Positions 17,919 to 26,985 of a stretch of 64,000 nt of DNA are shown in pieces. The notes beneath the pieces were generated by a model. That model did no database searches and was not told the DNA's origin. It worked only from the letters and a program-made list of their open reading frames with translations. Position 1 is the first letter of the stretch, and every line of letters begins with the position of its first letter. The DNA is taken from assembly GCF_014284195.1 (NCBI RefSeq), contig NZ_JACOGC010000002.1:62001-126000 (forward strand), written 5' to 3'. A program made the translations under genes and the position numbers. This DNA is from Cognatundibacterium griseum. Lineage in GTDB: Bacteria; Pseudomonadota; Gammaproteobacteria; Burkholderiales; Burkholderiaceae_D.

Positions 17919-18140
17919 TCAGGCCGGATTGCGCCGTTTACCGGGGCGGCTCAGTACCCGCTGGATGATGCTGGGTGCAACACCATGCGATTGCAGATAT
18001 TCCAGCGCGCAGCTGGTGCCGTGGGAAGATTGCAGGCTGATGCCGGTGTCAATATAGGCCGCAATGATGTCTTCAGTGCGTCGTTGCGCCAATATGTCTT
18101 TGGTGATTACGGGGGCGATACTGAGATTACTCGGAACCAT
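17919..18140 (-). CDS. Small unknown protein
   Basis: 73 residues from the ATG at 18140, chosen because GGAG lies 7 bases upstream; ATGs at 18152 and 18170 would give 77 or 83 residues. The protein is soluble and mixed alpha-helical (ITKDILAQRRTEDIIAAYIDTG, a Cys near the middle) and ends in a basic tail. I do not recognise a family. A plausible -10 box lies about 115 bases upstream, so it is probably a real gene. Confidence 0.55.
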   Translation of the reverse strand: MVPSNLSIAPVITKDILAQRRTEDIIAAYIDTGISLQSSHGTSCALEYLQSHGVAPSIIQRVLSRPGKRRNPA

Positions 18141-18496
18141 GTCAAACTCCATTCCAGACCTGGCAGCCATTGTAATGCGGCATTACTGAACTGCCGCGCG
18201 CTTGTCCCGGTCACTTGCGATGAGATAAAAATGTCTCCTTGTTTCACTCCCGATTATATGCCGGGACAGGTGGGTAAACTTGTCCGGCCTCAATAAATTT
18301 CATGCATAGGGGATAAAAGAAAAAATAATTTAATGTTTTGATATGTTAAAAAAGTATTTATTTGTAATTGTGGCATGCTGCAAATGAATGGTTTGACATA
18401 AAAACGCTGAATCTGGAAGTCGCTTATGCGTCACTTATGTCTTAATGACCGGGTGCCGCACCTGCTGTGTGCTGTACCCGGCCGGTTTGGGCGGGA
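18141..18496. other. 356-bp gap between the unknown gene and kynA
   Basis: Holds a probable promoter with dyad for the minus-strand unknown gene (18253-18288), an AT-rich stretch (about 18295-18400), and a GC-rich hairpin (CCGGGT at 18449-18454 with ACCCGG at 18476-18481) just after the kynA stop, without a T run. No gene is visible. Confidence 0.6.
18253..18288 (-). promoter_or_regulatory. Promoter -10 with an overlapping dyad for the small unknown gene
   Basis: On the minus strand TATAAT (18253-18258) lies directly after an inverted repeat GCCGGACA ... TGTCCCGGC (about 18260-18288, one extra base in one arm). A dyad between -35 and -10 would suit a repressor, but no -35 is clear. Confidence 0.4.
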
Positions 18497-19351
18497 TCAG
18501 AGTTCGGTACGCAGGGCGAACAGCTCAGGAAACAGCACCACATCGAGCATTTTGCGCAGATAGCTCACCCCTGCGGTGCCGCCGGTACCGGTTTTAAAAC
18601 CGATGATGCGTTCAACGGTGGTCACATGACGGAAGCGCCAGATGCGGAATGCGGTTTCCATATCGACCAGTTTTTCTGCCAGCTCGTATAAAGACCAGTG
18701 TTGCTCAGGCGCTTGATACACCTGCAGCCATGCTGCTTTCACCGAGTCATTCATGGTGACTGGCTGGGTCCAGTCACGCTGCAGGCGCGCAAGGTCAATT
18801 GCAAAGCCCTGGCGGGCCATCAGCATGATGGCTTCATCGTAAATCGACGGCGTGCGCAGGGTGGCCTGCAGACTGGCGTGGATTTCCGGCTTGCTTTCAT
18901 GGACGGCCAGCATCGCAGCATTTTTATTGCCCAGCAGGTATTCCAGTTCACGGTACTGATGCGACTGGAAGCCGGAAGACGCCCCCAGGTACGGACGGAT
19001 AGCGGTGTATTCGCTTGGCGTCATGGTGGCCAGCACATCCCATGCATGAACCAGCTGATCCATGATGCGGGCCACACGTGACAGCATCTTGAATGCCGGC
19101 GGCAGGTCATTCAGATGAATCTGGCGTCGCACCGCATGCAGTTCATGCAGCATCAGTTTGATCCATAATTCGCTGGTCTGGTGCTGGATGATGAACAGCA
19201 TTTCATTGTGATTTGGCGACAGCGGATGCTGCGCACTCAGAATCTGGTCCAGACCCAGATAGTCGCCATAGCTCATGGATTCCGAAAAATCCATCTGGGC
19301 GCCATGCCATGACATCGGGCATTTGCCCGGTTCCTGCGGATTGCTCATCAT
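18497..19351 (-). CDS. kynA: Tryptophan 2,3-dioxygenase
   Basis: Haem enzyme that opens the indole ring of L-tryptophan to N-formylkynurenine, the first step of the kynurenine route. 284 residues, typical for bacterial TDO. It shows [12 protein letters not shown] (about 25-36), the [17 protein letters not shown] helix with the haem-pocket His, and the C-terminal [21 protein letters not shown] motif with the proximal His. It is the last of kynB-kynU-kynA, 57 bases after kynU. Confidence 0.96.
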   Translation of the reverse strand: MMSNPQEPGKCPMSWHGAQMDFSESMSYGDYLGLDQILSAQHPLSPNHNEMLFIIQHQTSELWIKLMLHELHAVRRQIHLNDLPPAFKMLSRVARIMDQLVHAWDVLATMTPSEYTAIRPYLGASSGFQSHQYRELEYLLGNKNAAMLAVHESKPEIHASLQATLRTPSIYDEAIMLMARQGFAIDLARLQRDWTQPVTMNDSVKAAWLQVYQAPEQHWSLYELAEKLVDMETAFRIWRFRHVTTVERIIGFKTGTGGTAGVSYLRKMLDVVLFPELFALRTEL

Positions 19352-19408
19352 TATTCCTTTGTATTGTCTGAAGTGTTTTCTGGGCAGGGCGGTGTCGGGC
19401 TGATGGTT

Positions 19409-20665
19409 TCAGGTGACCGCATGACGTTGTTCACTGGCGTCGTAATCCTGATTGTCCAGAACATCGCGCAGGGCTTCCACCGCGTCCCAGACATCGGTAA
19501 AGCCGATATACAGCGGCGTGAAGCCGAAGCGCATAATCGCCGGTTCGCGGTAGTCGCCGATCACGCCGCGCCGGATCAGCGCCTGAATCACGGCATACGC
19601 ATGCGGATGACGGAGACTGACCTGACTGCCGCGCTGCGCATGATCGCGCGGTGTGACCAGCTCCAGCGCATGCTGCTGACAGCGCTGTTCAACCAGCCGG
19701 ATGAACAGGTCGGTCAGCGCCAGTGATTTGCTGCGGATAGCGTGCATGTCGGTTTTACCGAACACATCCAGCCCGCAGCCAACCAGCGCCAGTGACGCGA
19801 TCGGCTGCGTGCCGCACAGCGCGCGGCGCACACCAGCGACCGGCTCAAAGCCAGGCTGCATGGCAAACGGATTCGCATGACCCCACCAGCCGGACAGCGG
19901 ATGCCGGAAAATTGCCTGATGCCGTTGCGGAACCCAGATAAACGCTGGCGCACCCGGACCACCGTTCAGATATTTGTAAGTGCAGCCAACCGCCAAATCA
20001 GCGTTTGCGGCATTCAGCGCCACCGGCACCGCGCCTGCCGAATGGGCCAGATCCCACAGCATCAGTGCGCCGTGACGATGCGCCAGCGCAGTCACGGCGG
20101 CCATGTCATGCAGATAGCCGGTGCGGTAATTCACGTGCGTCAGCATCACCAGCGCTGTCTGCGCATTGATCGCTGCGGGCAGCTGTTCCGGCGAATCAAT
20201 CAGATGTATCCGGTAGCCGCGGTCCAGCCAGCGCGTGATGCCTTCGGCCATGTAAATATCGGTCGGAAAATTGCTGCGCTCGGTGATGATGGTATGGCGC
20301 TCCGGACTGGCTGACTGCATCTGCAGGGCGGCGGCAATCGCTTTAAACAGGTTCACCGAGGTGGTGTCGGTGACCACGATTTCACCTGCATCAGCACCGA
20401 CCAGCGGCGCCAGCTGGTCACCCAGTGCCGAGGGCATCTGAAACCAGCCTGCCTTGTTCCAGCTGGTGATCAGGTCTTGCCCCCATTCCTGACTGATGAC
20501 TTCCAGCGCACGTTGAAGGGAGGCTCTGGGGCGCGCACCGAGGGAATTGCCGTCGAGGTAAATCACGCCGGGCGGCAGCAGAAATTCGTTGCGCAGCGCG
20601 GCCAGCGGATCTTGCGCGTCCAGCGTTGCGCAGTGTTCGCGGGTGAGTGAGGGGAGTGTGGTCAT
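19409..20665 (-). CDS. kynU: Kynureninase
   Basis: PLP enzyme cleaving kynurenine to anthranilate and alanine. The start at 20665 ([12 protein letters not shown]) has GGAG 8 bases upstream and gives 418 residues; the frame is open further upstream. Visible family parts: [12 protein letters not shown] (about 37-48), [23 protein letters not shown] (PLP-binding Asp and His), [16 protein letters not shown] with the Schiff-base Lys (about 233). Middle gene of the operon. Confidence 0.96.
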   Translation of the reverse strand: MTTLPSLTREHCATLDAQDPLAALRNEFLLPPGVIYLDGNSLGARPRASLQRALEVISQEWGQDLITSWNKAGWFQMPSALGDQLAPLVGADAGEIVVTDTTSVNLFKAIAAALQMQSASPERHTIITERSNFPTDIYMAEGITRWLDRGYRIHLIDSPEQLPAAINAQTALVMLTHVNYRTGYLHDMAAVTALAHRHGALMLWDLAHSAGAVPVALNAANADLAVGCTYKYLNGGPGAPAFIWVPQRHQAIFRHPLSGWWGHANPFAMQPGFEPVAGVRRALCGTQPIASLALVGCGLDVFGKTDMHAIRSKSLALTDLFIRLVEQRCQQHALELVTPRDHAQRGSQVSLRHPHAYAVIQALIRRGVIGDYREPAIMRFGFTPLYIGFTDVWDAVEALRDVLDNQDYDASEQRHAVT

Positions 20666-20710
20666 GGTCAGTCTCCGGAGTTTGTTGGTGTAGGTATCCA
20701 AGTTCAGTGA

Positions 20711-21385
20711 TCAGGAATGGGCGCATCCGCTGGCAGACGGCGCATCGCAGGATGGCAGCGCCCTGAGAATGGCGCGTACCGGGCTGGCATCGAGCCCGGC
20801 GAGTTTCAGCGGCAGGCAGATCAGCTCATAATCGCCGGGGGCGACATCATCCAGCACAATGCCTTCCAGAATCGCCATGCCGTGTTTTTTCATGCAGAGA
20901 TGCGCATCCAGGGTTTTTGATTCCTGTGGGTCCAGCGAAGGGCTGTCAATCCCGATCAGTTGCACGCCATGCTGCGCCAGCAGTTCTATGGTGGTGCTGG
21001 CAATGCTGGGGAAATCCGCATCCCACGCCATTTGTGGCGCCTGCTGATAAGTACGGAACAGCACGCGCGGCGGCACCGACTGCAAAGAGGCCTGCACATG
21101 CTCCGGCAGCACCTGACTGACGCCTGTACAGTGAATCACGCGGCAAGCACCGATGTAGGTGGACAGCGCCACTTCGTCGATCGCCTTGCCTGCCGGATCG
21201 TAATGCGAAGGTGCATCGCAATGCGCCCCGGTGTGTGTGGACATGGTGATCTTGCTGACTTTCACCGGACAGCCATCGGCGATCTGCCAGGTGGTTTCGG
21301 CGCTGTATGCGCTGTCGCCGGGCCAGACCGGAATCCCGGGGCGAATGGCGGGCGTGATATCCCAGAGTTGCTGTGTACCGGACAT
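20711..21385 (-). CDS. kynB: Kynurenine formamidase (cyclase-like, metal-dependent)
   Basis: Hydrolyses N-formylkynurenine to kynurenine and formate. 224 residues from the ATG at 21385, preceded by CAGGAG. The metal motif [12 protein letters not shown] (about 52-63) and the later [18 protein letters not shown] are typical of the KynB/cyclase family. First gene of the kynB-kynU-kynA run, read away from kynR. Confidence 0.95.
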   Translation of the reverse strand: MSGTQQLWDITPAIRPGIPVWPGDSAYSAETTWQIADGCPVKVSKITMSTHTGAHCDAPSHYDPAGKAIDEVALSTYIGACRVIHCTGVSQVLPEHVQASLQSVPPRVLFRTYQQAPQMAWDADFPSIASTTIELLAQHGVQLIGIDSPSLDPQESKTLDAHLCMKKHGMAILEGIVLDDVAPGDYELICLPLKLAGLDASPVRAILRALPSCDAPSASGCAHS

Positions 21386-21479
21386 GCTGGCTCCTGTTGC
21401 GTGAGTGCGGATGCGTGTGATCAATACAGAGATTTTATGCCGGAATGGCTGACAATTTCTTGCAAAGTGATTCGATGAA

Positions 21480-21557
21480 ATGTTGATAAATGGAATTTGC
21501 TGCGATAATGTTGATATTTATTGAAATAATCTGCAATGATGTATTTGTGCATTGCAG
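21480..21557. promoter_or_regulatory. Likely KynR control region between kynB and kynR
   Basis: A perfect dyad CTGCAATG (21531-21538) / CATTGCAG (21550-21557) with an 11-base AT-rich centre lies 24 bases before the kynR start. Two direct copies of ATGTTGATA (21480-21488 and 21508-21516) lie towards kynB. Lrp/AsnC regulators often bind several such sites with AT-rich centres; assignment to KynR is inferred from position. Confidence 0.5.
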
Positions 21558-21581
21558 CTATCTGTCATGATGGAGTCATTC

Positions 21582-22064
21582 ATGCAACTGGATCCGGTCG
21601 ATTTTAAAATTTTGCAGCAATTGCAGAGTGACGGGCGCATCAGCAATCAGGAGCTGGCAGACAAGGTGTTTCTGTCGCCATCCTCCTGCCTGCGGCGGGT
21701 GCGCATGCTGGAGGAGGCGGGCATCATCCACCATTACTGCGCCGTGGTGGATGCTGAAAAAGTCGGCTTGGAAGTGGATGCCTTTGTGCAGGTCACGATG
21801 CGGCGCGATGTCGAGCAATGGCATGAAAATTTTTCGCAAGCCCTGCAACAGTGGCCGGAGGTCATCGGCTCTTACATCATCACGGGCGATGCCAATTACC
21901 TGCTGCGCGTGCGCGCCCGCAATCTCAAACATTACTCCAGCTTCGTGCTGGAAAGACTGTACAAAACCACTGGCGTGCTGGACATCCGTTCCAATATCGT
22001 GCTCCAGACCCTGAAAGACACCCGTCAGATTGCGACTGAGTTGATGACGGATCAGCAGCGCTGA
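21582..22064 (+). CDS. kynR: Lrp/AsnC-family regulator of the kynurenine operon
   Basis: 160 residues from the ATG at 21582, which has GGAG 6 bases upstream. N-terminal helix-turn-helix (about 3-60, LDPVDFKILQQLQSDGRIS), then the ligand-binding RAM domain (about 65-150) with VIGSYIITGDANYLLRV. In Pseudomonas aeruginosa an Lrp-type KynR stands divergent from kynB and responds to kynurenine; the same arrangement here supports the name. It probably activates kynBUA and controls itself. Confidence 0.87.
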   Translation: MQLDPVDFKILQQLQSDGRISNQELADKVFLSPSSCLRRVRMLEEAGIIHHYCAVVDAEKVGLEVDAFVQVTMRRDVEQWHENFSQALQQWPEVIGSYIITGDANYLLRVRARNLKHYSSFVLERLYKTTGVLDIRSNIVLQTLKDTRQIATELMTDQQR

Positions 22065-22068
22065 TTTG

Positions 22069-22172
22069 TACTTTGAGGGGAGTATCCTATTTTTTCGGCC
22101 TGATGCCCAGATAATCAAAGGGGTTTCAAATATACTCAGAGGGAGTATATTTGAGGATGGAAATGCCCTGAA
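22069..22172 (+). repeat. Dispersed palindromic intergenic repeat, copy 2, with a weaker upstream half-site pair
   Basis: Core arms CAAATATACT (22127-22136) and AGTATATTTG (22144-22153) pair perfectly over 10 bp around CAGAGGG. Relative to copy 1 the outer pair changes from A-T to C-G on both arms, which keeps the pairing. CTGA starts 27 bases before the core and CCCTGAA 13 bases after it, as in copy 1. A weaker TACT-N8-AGTA with GAGGGG lies at 22069-22084. The element sits between the converging kynR and serine hydrolase genes. Confidence 0.75.
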
Positions 22173-22211
22173 TACACCCGGAAGGTTTTTTTGCCGTCTA
22201 TGGCGGCAGCA

Positions 22212-23363
22212 TTATCTGGTTTCGATCAGCGCCTTCAGCAGCGGTGCGGCCGGCCCCTGATTGGCCCAGGTCTGGGTCAGATCGAGGTCGCCGTTGGTGC
22301 TGACCAGAATCAGGATATTTTCCGTCTGCAGATCAATCAGGTTCAGAATACGTACTCCGGCGATCCAGCCCTGGCGTTCGACAATCACGGTGGGGCTGGT
22401 TTCGCTGGCGCCTTTGAACGGATAAACCCAGACGCCGAGCGCGCCGCCGGTGGCATTGGGACGGGTCATTTCAGCGCGCGAAGCAGCCGACAGCAGCTTG
22501 CCGCGGATAAATGCGCGGTCAAATGCCAGCAGGTCGCCCAGCATGCCGTAGGTGGAACCTGCCGCGCCATAGCTGGCGAGATTGACTTCCGGTTCCGGCT
22601 GGCCGCCCAGCGTGCCGTGCAGATGCGCCGGATTATCCGGCATGGCTGCCTGGTACAGACCGGCAGAATTCATGCCCGCCGGTTTAAAGATGCGCTGCTC
22701 CAGCAATTGCACAAACGGCTGGCGGGTGATTTTTTCAAGCAGGGCGCCGAGCACCAGATAATCACAGTTGTTGTAATCAAAACGGCTGCCGGGCGCACTG
22801 TTCATTGGTCCGGCGCAGATGCCGGTGGCAAATGCCTGCATGTTGTCGCCATTATTGGCATTGAGCATGTGGAATGTTGGTACCGCGTTTTCATTGAACA
22901 GGCCGGAATAATGCATCAGCAACTGGCGCAGGGTCGCTTTGCGCGCCGCCGGATTCGGATAATCAGGCCAGTAATGACTCAGCGGCGCATCAAGCTGCAG
23001 GCGGCCTGCCTCGACTTCCTGCATTACCATAATCGCGGTCATTTGCTTGGTGACCGAGGCGAAGCGGAAAGGGCGCTTCAGATTGCCAGCGGTTCCCAGA
23101 CTCTTTTGCAGATACACGTGGTCACCGCGTGCCGCCAGCACTATGCCGCGGAATCCGGATTGCTCCAGCTGGCTGGCGGCAGTCTCCAGCGCACTGTTTT
23201 CCTTTGCCTGCAACGGCTGGGACGGGATGCTGCCTAATATCAGCAGCCAGGCCAGCAACAGCGGCAAACGGCCTGCGCTGCGCCACAGCCGTCGCTGCAG
23301 TGATTGCCGCAGCACTGACACAGATGAAAAAACAGTCTTGGAAAAATCTAACATCGGCAGCAT
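22212..23363 (-). CDS. Secreted serine hydrolase, class C beta-lactamase fold
   Basis: 383 residues with a long basic N-terminus and a hydrophobic signal or anchor (about 30-52). The beta-lactamase/PBP4* fold shows the SVTK nucleophile motif (about residues 103-106, in FASVTKQM) and YNN as the second motif (about 196-198). The third motif is not a clear KTG. Members are mostly peptidases or esterases, and drug resistance should not be assumed. It stands alone, reading towards kynR. Confidence 0.83.
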   Translation of the reverse strand: MLPMLDFSKTVFSSVSVLRQSLQRRLWRSAGRLPLLLAWLLILGSIPSQPLQAKENSALETAASQLEQSGFRGIVLAARGDHVYLQKSLGTAGNLKRPFRFASVTKQMTAIMVMQEVEAGRLQLDAPLSHYWPDYPNPAARKATLRQLLMHYSGLFNENAVPTFHMLNANNGDNMQAFATGICAGPMNSAPGSRFDYNNCDYLVLGALLEKITRQPFVQLLEQRIFKPAGMNSAGLYQAAMPDNPAHLHGTLGGQPEPEVNLASYGAAGSTYGMLGDLLAFDRAFIRGKLLSAASRAEMTRPNATGGALGVWVYPFKGASETSPTVIVERQGWIAGVRILNLIDLQTENILILVSTNGDLDLTQTWANQGPAAPLLKALIETR

Positions 23364-23527
23364 CAGCGGGCTCCTGGCAACATTCGGACGGTGTGAGGAT
23401 AACCTGTGCAGGTTGTGATGCGCAGTGTAGCAAAGGATGATGCCGGGCGCTGCATCGCCTTTCCTTGTTACAGCATTTTCCTGCCGCTGACCCGGCGGTC
23501 GACTGAGTTAACCGCAGCGTGTCGGGC

Positions 23528-23533
23528 TATAAT
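23528..23533 (+). promoter_or_regulatory. murJ -10 box placed for a leaderless mRNA
   Basis: A consensus TATAAT ends 8 bases before the murJ ATG, so transcription would start at or next to the ATG. No ribosome binding site lies between. The -35 region is weak (TGAGTT). Confidence 0.55.
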
Positions 23534-23541
23534 GCCGCACC

Positions 23542-25095
23542 ATGAATTTATTAAAAACCCTTGCCTCCATCAGCGGCATGACTATGCTGTCACGCATTAC
23601 CGGTCTGACCCGCGATATTCTGATCAATTCGCAGTTTGGGGCTAATGCCCTGTCCGATGCCTTCAACATTGCTTTCCGCATTCCCAATCTGCTGCGGCGC
23701 CTATTTGCCGAAGGCGCTTTTGCCCAGGCATTCGTGCCGATTCTGGCCGAATATAAAACCCAGAAAGGCGAAGCCGCCACCAAAGACCTGGTCGATCATG
23801 TCGGCACGCTGCTGACCTGGGCGCTGCTGCTGACCTGCGCACTCGGCATCGTCGGCGCACCGGTGATCCTGTATGTGGCGGCCAACGGCTTGCTGGACCG
23901 GCCAGCCGTGTTTCACGCCAGCGTGGTGATGACGCGCATCATGTTTCCTTACATCGGCTTTATGTCCATGGTGGCGCTGGCTGGCGGCATTCTGAATACC
24001 TGGCGGGAATTTAAAATTCCGGCGTTTACCCCGGTTATTTATAACCTGAGTTCGATCGCCGGCTCACTCTGGTTGTCGCGTTATCTGGAGCAGCCGATTT
24101 ACGCGCTGGCGATTGCCGTGTTTGTCGGCGGTGTGTTGCAGATGGCGATTCAGGTGCCGGCGCTGATCAGGATAGGCATGTTGCCACGTATCGGCTGGCG
24201 GCCCGGCACTGCCTGGCAGGATGAAGGTGTGCGGCGGATTGTACGCAATATGCTGCCTGCGATTCTGGCAGTGTCGGCATCGCAGATCAGCATTCTGATT
24301 AATACCAGTCTTGCTTCCAAAATGGTGGAAGGCAGTACCAGCTGGCTCGCGAGTGCCGACCGCCTGATGGAGTTTCCGACCGCATTGCTGGGCGTGGCGC
24401 TGGGCACGATCCTGTTGCCGGGTTTGTCGAAGGCCAATGCCGATGGCGATACGGAAGAATATTCGGCTTTGCTGGACTGGGGTCTGCGCCTGACCTTTTT
24501 ACTGGCGATGCCGGCTGCGGTGGCATTGGCAACGATCCCCGAAGCGCTGACTGCAACCCTGTTCCATCATCAGAAGTTCGACGCCCATGCGGTGCAAATG
24601 ACGTCCAAAGCGCTGGTTTCCTACGGTATCGGACTAATCGGCCTGATTGTGGTGAAAATTCTTGCGCCCGGCTTCTATGCCCGACAGGATATCCGCACGC
24701 CGGTCAAAATCGCCGTCAGCGTCATGATTGCAACGCAACTCATGAATCTGCTGTTTGTGCCGTGGATCGCCCATGCCGGGCTGGCGCTGTCGGTGGGCCT
24801 TGGCGCTTGCGTGAATGCATTGCTGCTGTTTATTGGCCTGCGCCGCCGCGGTATTTTTCACCCGAAAAAAGGCTGGGGCATGTTCCTGCTGAAGCTGACG
24901 GCGGCATTGTTGCTGATGGCAGCTGTCTCGTCGTGGATCTCGGACCAGTTTCACTGGCTGGAGATGAAACATACGCCCATATTGCGTGCCGGAGCACTTG
25001 CGTTGCTGATCCTTGCTTCTGCCGCAGCCTATTTTGCCGCATTGGGCGTGATGGGATTCCGTCCGCGTGATTTCAAAAAAACGACCAAAGTCTGA
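23542..25095 (+). CDS. murJ: Lipid II flippase MurJ (MviN)
   Basis: Moves lipid II, the peptidoglycan precursor, across the inner membrane. 517 residues with about 14 membrane helices. The family start TLASISGMTMLSRITGLTRDILIN (here in parts) is followed by FRIPNLLRRLFAEGAFAQAFVP (about 43-64), the most conserved MurJ region with functional Arg residues. A strong terminator follows. In many Burkholderiales murJ is beside rpsT; that gene is not in the window here. Confidence 0.95.
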   Translation: MNLLKTLASISGMTMLSRITGLTRDILINSQFGANALSDAFNIAFRIPNLLRRLFAEGAFAQAFVPILAEYKTQKGEAATKDLVDHVGTLLTWALLLTCALGIVGAPVILYVAANGLLDRPAVFHASVVMTRIMFPYIGFMSMVALAGGILNTWREFKIPAFTPVIYNLSSIAGSLWLSRYLEQPIYALAIAVFVGGVLQMAIQVPALIRIGMLPRIGWRPGTAWQDEGVRRIVRNMLPAILAVSASQISILINTSLASKMVEGSTSWLASADRLMEFPTALLGVALGTILLPGLSKANADGDTEEYSALLDWGLRLTFLLAMPAAVALATIPEALTATLFHHQKFDAHAVQMTSKALVSYGIGLIGLIVVKILAPGFYARQDIRTPVKIAVSVMIATQLMNLLFVPWIAHAGLALSVGLGACVNALLLFIGLRRRGIFHPKKGWGMFLLKLTAALLLMAAVSSWISDQFHWLEMKHTPILRAGALALLILASAAAYFAALGVMGFRPRDFKKTTKV

Positions 25096-25158
25096 GCTGT
25101 CTGCCTGTCTGTTTTTTATTTGTTTGCCGGCCTGTTTCTGACAGCTTTGCCGTACCGT

Positions 25159-25193
25159 ATTAAAAAAGGGATGCATCGCATCCCTTTTTTAAT
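25159..25193. terminator. Strong bidirectional terminator after murJ
   Basis: A 16-bp stem (25159-25174 with 25178-25193) of A6-GGGATGC and GCATCCC-T6, with a 3-base loop. It serves murJ on the plus strand and ppnP on the minus strand. Confidence 0.9.
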
Positions 25194-25277
25194 CAACCGG
25201 TGGCGGTCGTTACGCCATCGTCAGACTTTTTATCCGCGCTGATTCAGCACTATTTTGTACTGTTATGCACACCGTTT

Positions 25278-25595
25278 TCAGGCGACAAAATGGCATACAT
25301 AGTCCAGCGTTTCCAGCGTCTCAATCTCAAAGCTGGAATTGGCTGGCACGCTGAATTGCTGCCCGCCTTCATAGCTGTCCCAACTGTCGCTGCCTTTGAC
25401 GCGGATGCGGCATTTACCTGCGTTCAGTTCCATGATTTCCGCTGCAGCGGTGTTGAATACCAGGCTGGATGGAAAAATCACGCCGATGGTTTTTTTGCTG
25501 CCGTCGGTCAGTAACACGGTATGGGAAACGCATTTTCCGTCAAAGTAGATATTGGCTTTTTTGACGACGCTGACCTGATCGAATTGAGTGCTCAT
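25278..25595 (-). CDS. ppnP: Pyrimidine/purine nucleoside phosphorylase PpnP (YaiE, DUF1255)
   Basis: Phosphorolysis of several nucleosides to base and ribose 1-phosphate. 105 residues, near the E. coli length (94), with a small cupin fold: [13 protein letters not shown] (about 15-27), [12 protein letters not shown] and the C-terminal [12 protein letters not shown]. It follows argG at a short distance but behind a terminator. Its binding site is duplicated (see 25598-25617). Confidence 0.92.
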   Translation of the reverse strand: MSTQFDQVSVVKKANIYFDGKCVSHTVLLTDGSKKTIGVIFPSSLVFNTAAAEIMELNAGKCRIRVKGSDSWDSYEGGQQFSVPANSSFEIETLETLDYVCHFVA

Positions 25596-25597
25596 AA

Positions 25598-25617
25598 AAA
25601 TATCCTGAAATATCCTG
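25598..25617 (-). repeat. 10-bp tandem duplication carrying the ppnP ribosome binding site
   Basis: AAATATCCTG occurs twice in a row (25598-25607, 25608-25617). On the minus strand each copy supplies CAGGATATTT; the nearer AGGA is about 8 bases before the ATG. The second copy places a further AGGA 10 bases upstream. Confidence 0.65.
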
Positions 25618-25650
25618 AAAAAACGGCCCGCACATCATCTGGCAGGCCGT
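25618..25650 (-). terminator. Intrinsic terminator after argG
   Basis: On the minus strand ACGGCC (from 25650) pairs with GGCCGT (to 25623), followed by T6 (25623-25618). The T run leads straight into the ppnP binding site, so ppnP would depend on readthrough or a promoter inside this short gap. Confidence 0.7.
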
Positions 25651-25675
25651 GTTGGTGTGATGCTGAACTGGGGGG

Positions 25676-26908
25676 TTACTGACCGCGTTTTGCGCGGGCG
25701 TTGGCTGCAATGCGCATCCGTAAGGCATTCAGCTTGATGAAGCCACCGGCATCCGCCTGATTGTAAGCGCCGCCATCTTCATCGAAAGTTGCAATGTTCA
25801 TGTCGAACAGGGAATCTGTTTTGGAGTCACGGGCGACGGTGATCACATTGCCTTTGTAGAGCTTCACGCGCACCCAGCCATTCACAGTCTGCTGGGTATG
25901 GTCGATCAGTGTCTGCAGCGCGACGCGCTCTGGCGCCCACCAGTAGCCGTTGTAAATCAGGCTGGCGTAACGCGGCATCAGATCATCTTTCAGATGCGCG
26001 ACTTCGCGGTCCAGGGTGATCGATTCGATCGCACGGTGAGCACGCAGCATGATGGTGCCGCCCGGGGTTTCGTAGCAGCCGCGGGATTTCATGCCGACGT
26101 AGCGGTTTTCCACCAGATCCAGGCGGCCAATACCATGCTTGCCGCCCAGTCGGTTCAGCTCGGTCAGGACAGCGGCTGGTGACAGGCGTTTGCCATTCAG
26201 TGCAACGATGTCACCGCGTTCAAATTCGATGTCCAGATATTCCGGCGCATCCGGTGCCTGTTCCGGGCTGACGGTCCAGCGCCACATGCTTTCCTCTGCC
26301 TCAGCGCTCGGGTTTTCCAGGTGACGGCCTTCAAAGCTGATATGCAGCAGGTTGGCATCCATCGAGTAAGGTGCGCCGCCGTTTTTGTGTTTCATGTCGA
26401 TGTCGATGCCGGCATCTTCTGCATATTTCAGCAGTTTTTCACGCGACAGCAGATCCCATTCGCGCCATGGGGCGATGATTTTGACGTTCGGCATCAGTGC
26501 ATAGGCACCGAGCTCAAAACGCACCTGATCATTGCCTTTGCCAGTCGCTCCGTGGGAGATCGCGTCGGCACCGGTTTCTTTGGCGATTTCGATCAGGCGT
26601 TTGGCGATCAGCGGACGGGCGATCGAAGTGCCGAGCAGATATTCACCTTCATAAATGGTGTTGGCGCGGAACATCGGAAATACGAAATCGCGTACGAATT
26701 CTTCACGCACATCGTCGATGTAAATATTTTCCGGCTTGATGCCGAATTTGATGGCTTTGGCGCGTGCCGGTTCCAGCTCTTCGCCCTGACCGAGGTCGGC
26801 CGTAAAGGTCACGATTTCGCATTGATAATTATCTTGCAGCCACTTCAGGATTACCGAGGTATCCAGGCCGCCGGAATAGGCGAGGACGACTTTCTTAATA
26901 TCGCTCAT
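25676..26908 (-). CDS. argG: Argininosuccinate synthase
   Basis: Joins citrulline and aspartate using ATP, the penultimate step of arginine synthesis. 410 residues, near the usual length. The N-terminal [16 protein letters not shown] (about 9-24) is the N-type ATP-pyrophosphatase loop, and [13 protein letters not shown] (about 119-131) is the second signature. It follows argF and a VOC gene on the same strand, with its own probable promoter. Confidence 0.97.
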   Translation of the reverse strand: MSDIKKVVLAYSGGLDTSVILKWLQDNYQCEIVTFTADLGQGEELEPARAKAIKFGIKPENIYIDDVREEFVRDFVFPMFRANTIYEGEYLLGTSIARPLIAKRLIEIAKETGADAISHGATGKGNDQVRFELGAYALMPNVKIIAPWREWDLLSREKLLKYAEDAGIDIDMKHKNGGAPYSMDANLLHISFEGRHLENPSAEAEESMWRWTVSPEQAPDAPEYLDIEFERGDIVALNGKRLSPAAVLTELNRLGGKHGIGRLDLVENRYVGMKSRGCYETPGGTIMLRAHRAIESITLDREVAHLKDDLMPRYASLIYNGYWWAPERVALQTLIDHTQQTVNGWVRVKLYKGNVITVARDSKTDSLFDMNIATFDEDGGAYNQADAGGFIKLNALRMRIAANARAKRGQ

Positions 26909-26979
26909 GATGTTCTTTCAGAAATTGCAGTGGGACTAGTATGAAATCAGTATCGGGTGCTTCAATAACGGGTAGTGAA

Positions 26980-26985
26980 ATTATA
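26980..26985 (-). promoter_or_regulatory. Probable argG -10 box overlapping the VOC stop codon
   Basis: TATAAT on the minus strand contains the TAA stop of the VOC gene; a start about 65 bases before the argG ATG is implied. The -35 is unclear. Confidence 0.4.

Noticed and set aside
18449-18481. GC-rich hairpin just after the kynA stop, considered as a terminator
   Set aside because: Stem is interrupted and no T run follows on the kynA strand.
22212-23363. Calling the serine hydrolase an antibiotic-resistance beta-lactamase
   Set aside because: Motifs fit the broad class C fold only; no clear KTG motif, and no ampR-like neighbour.
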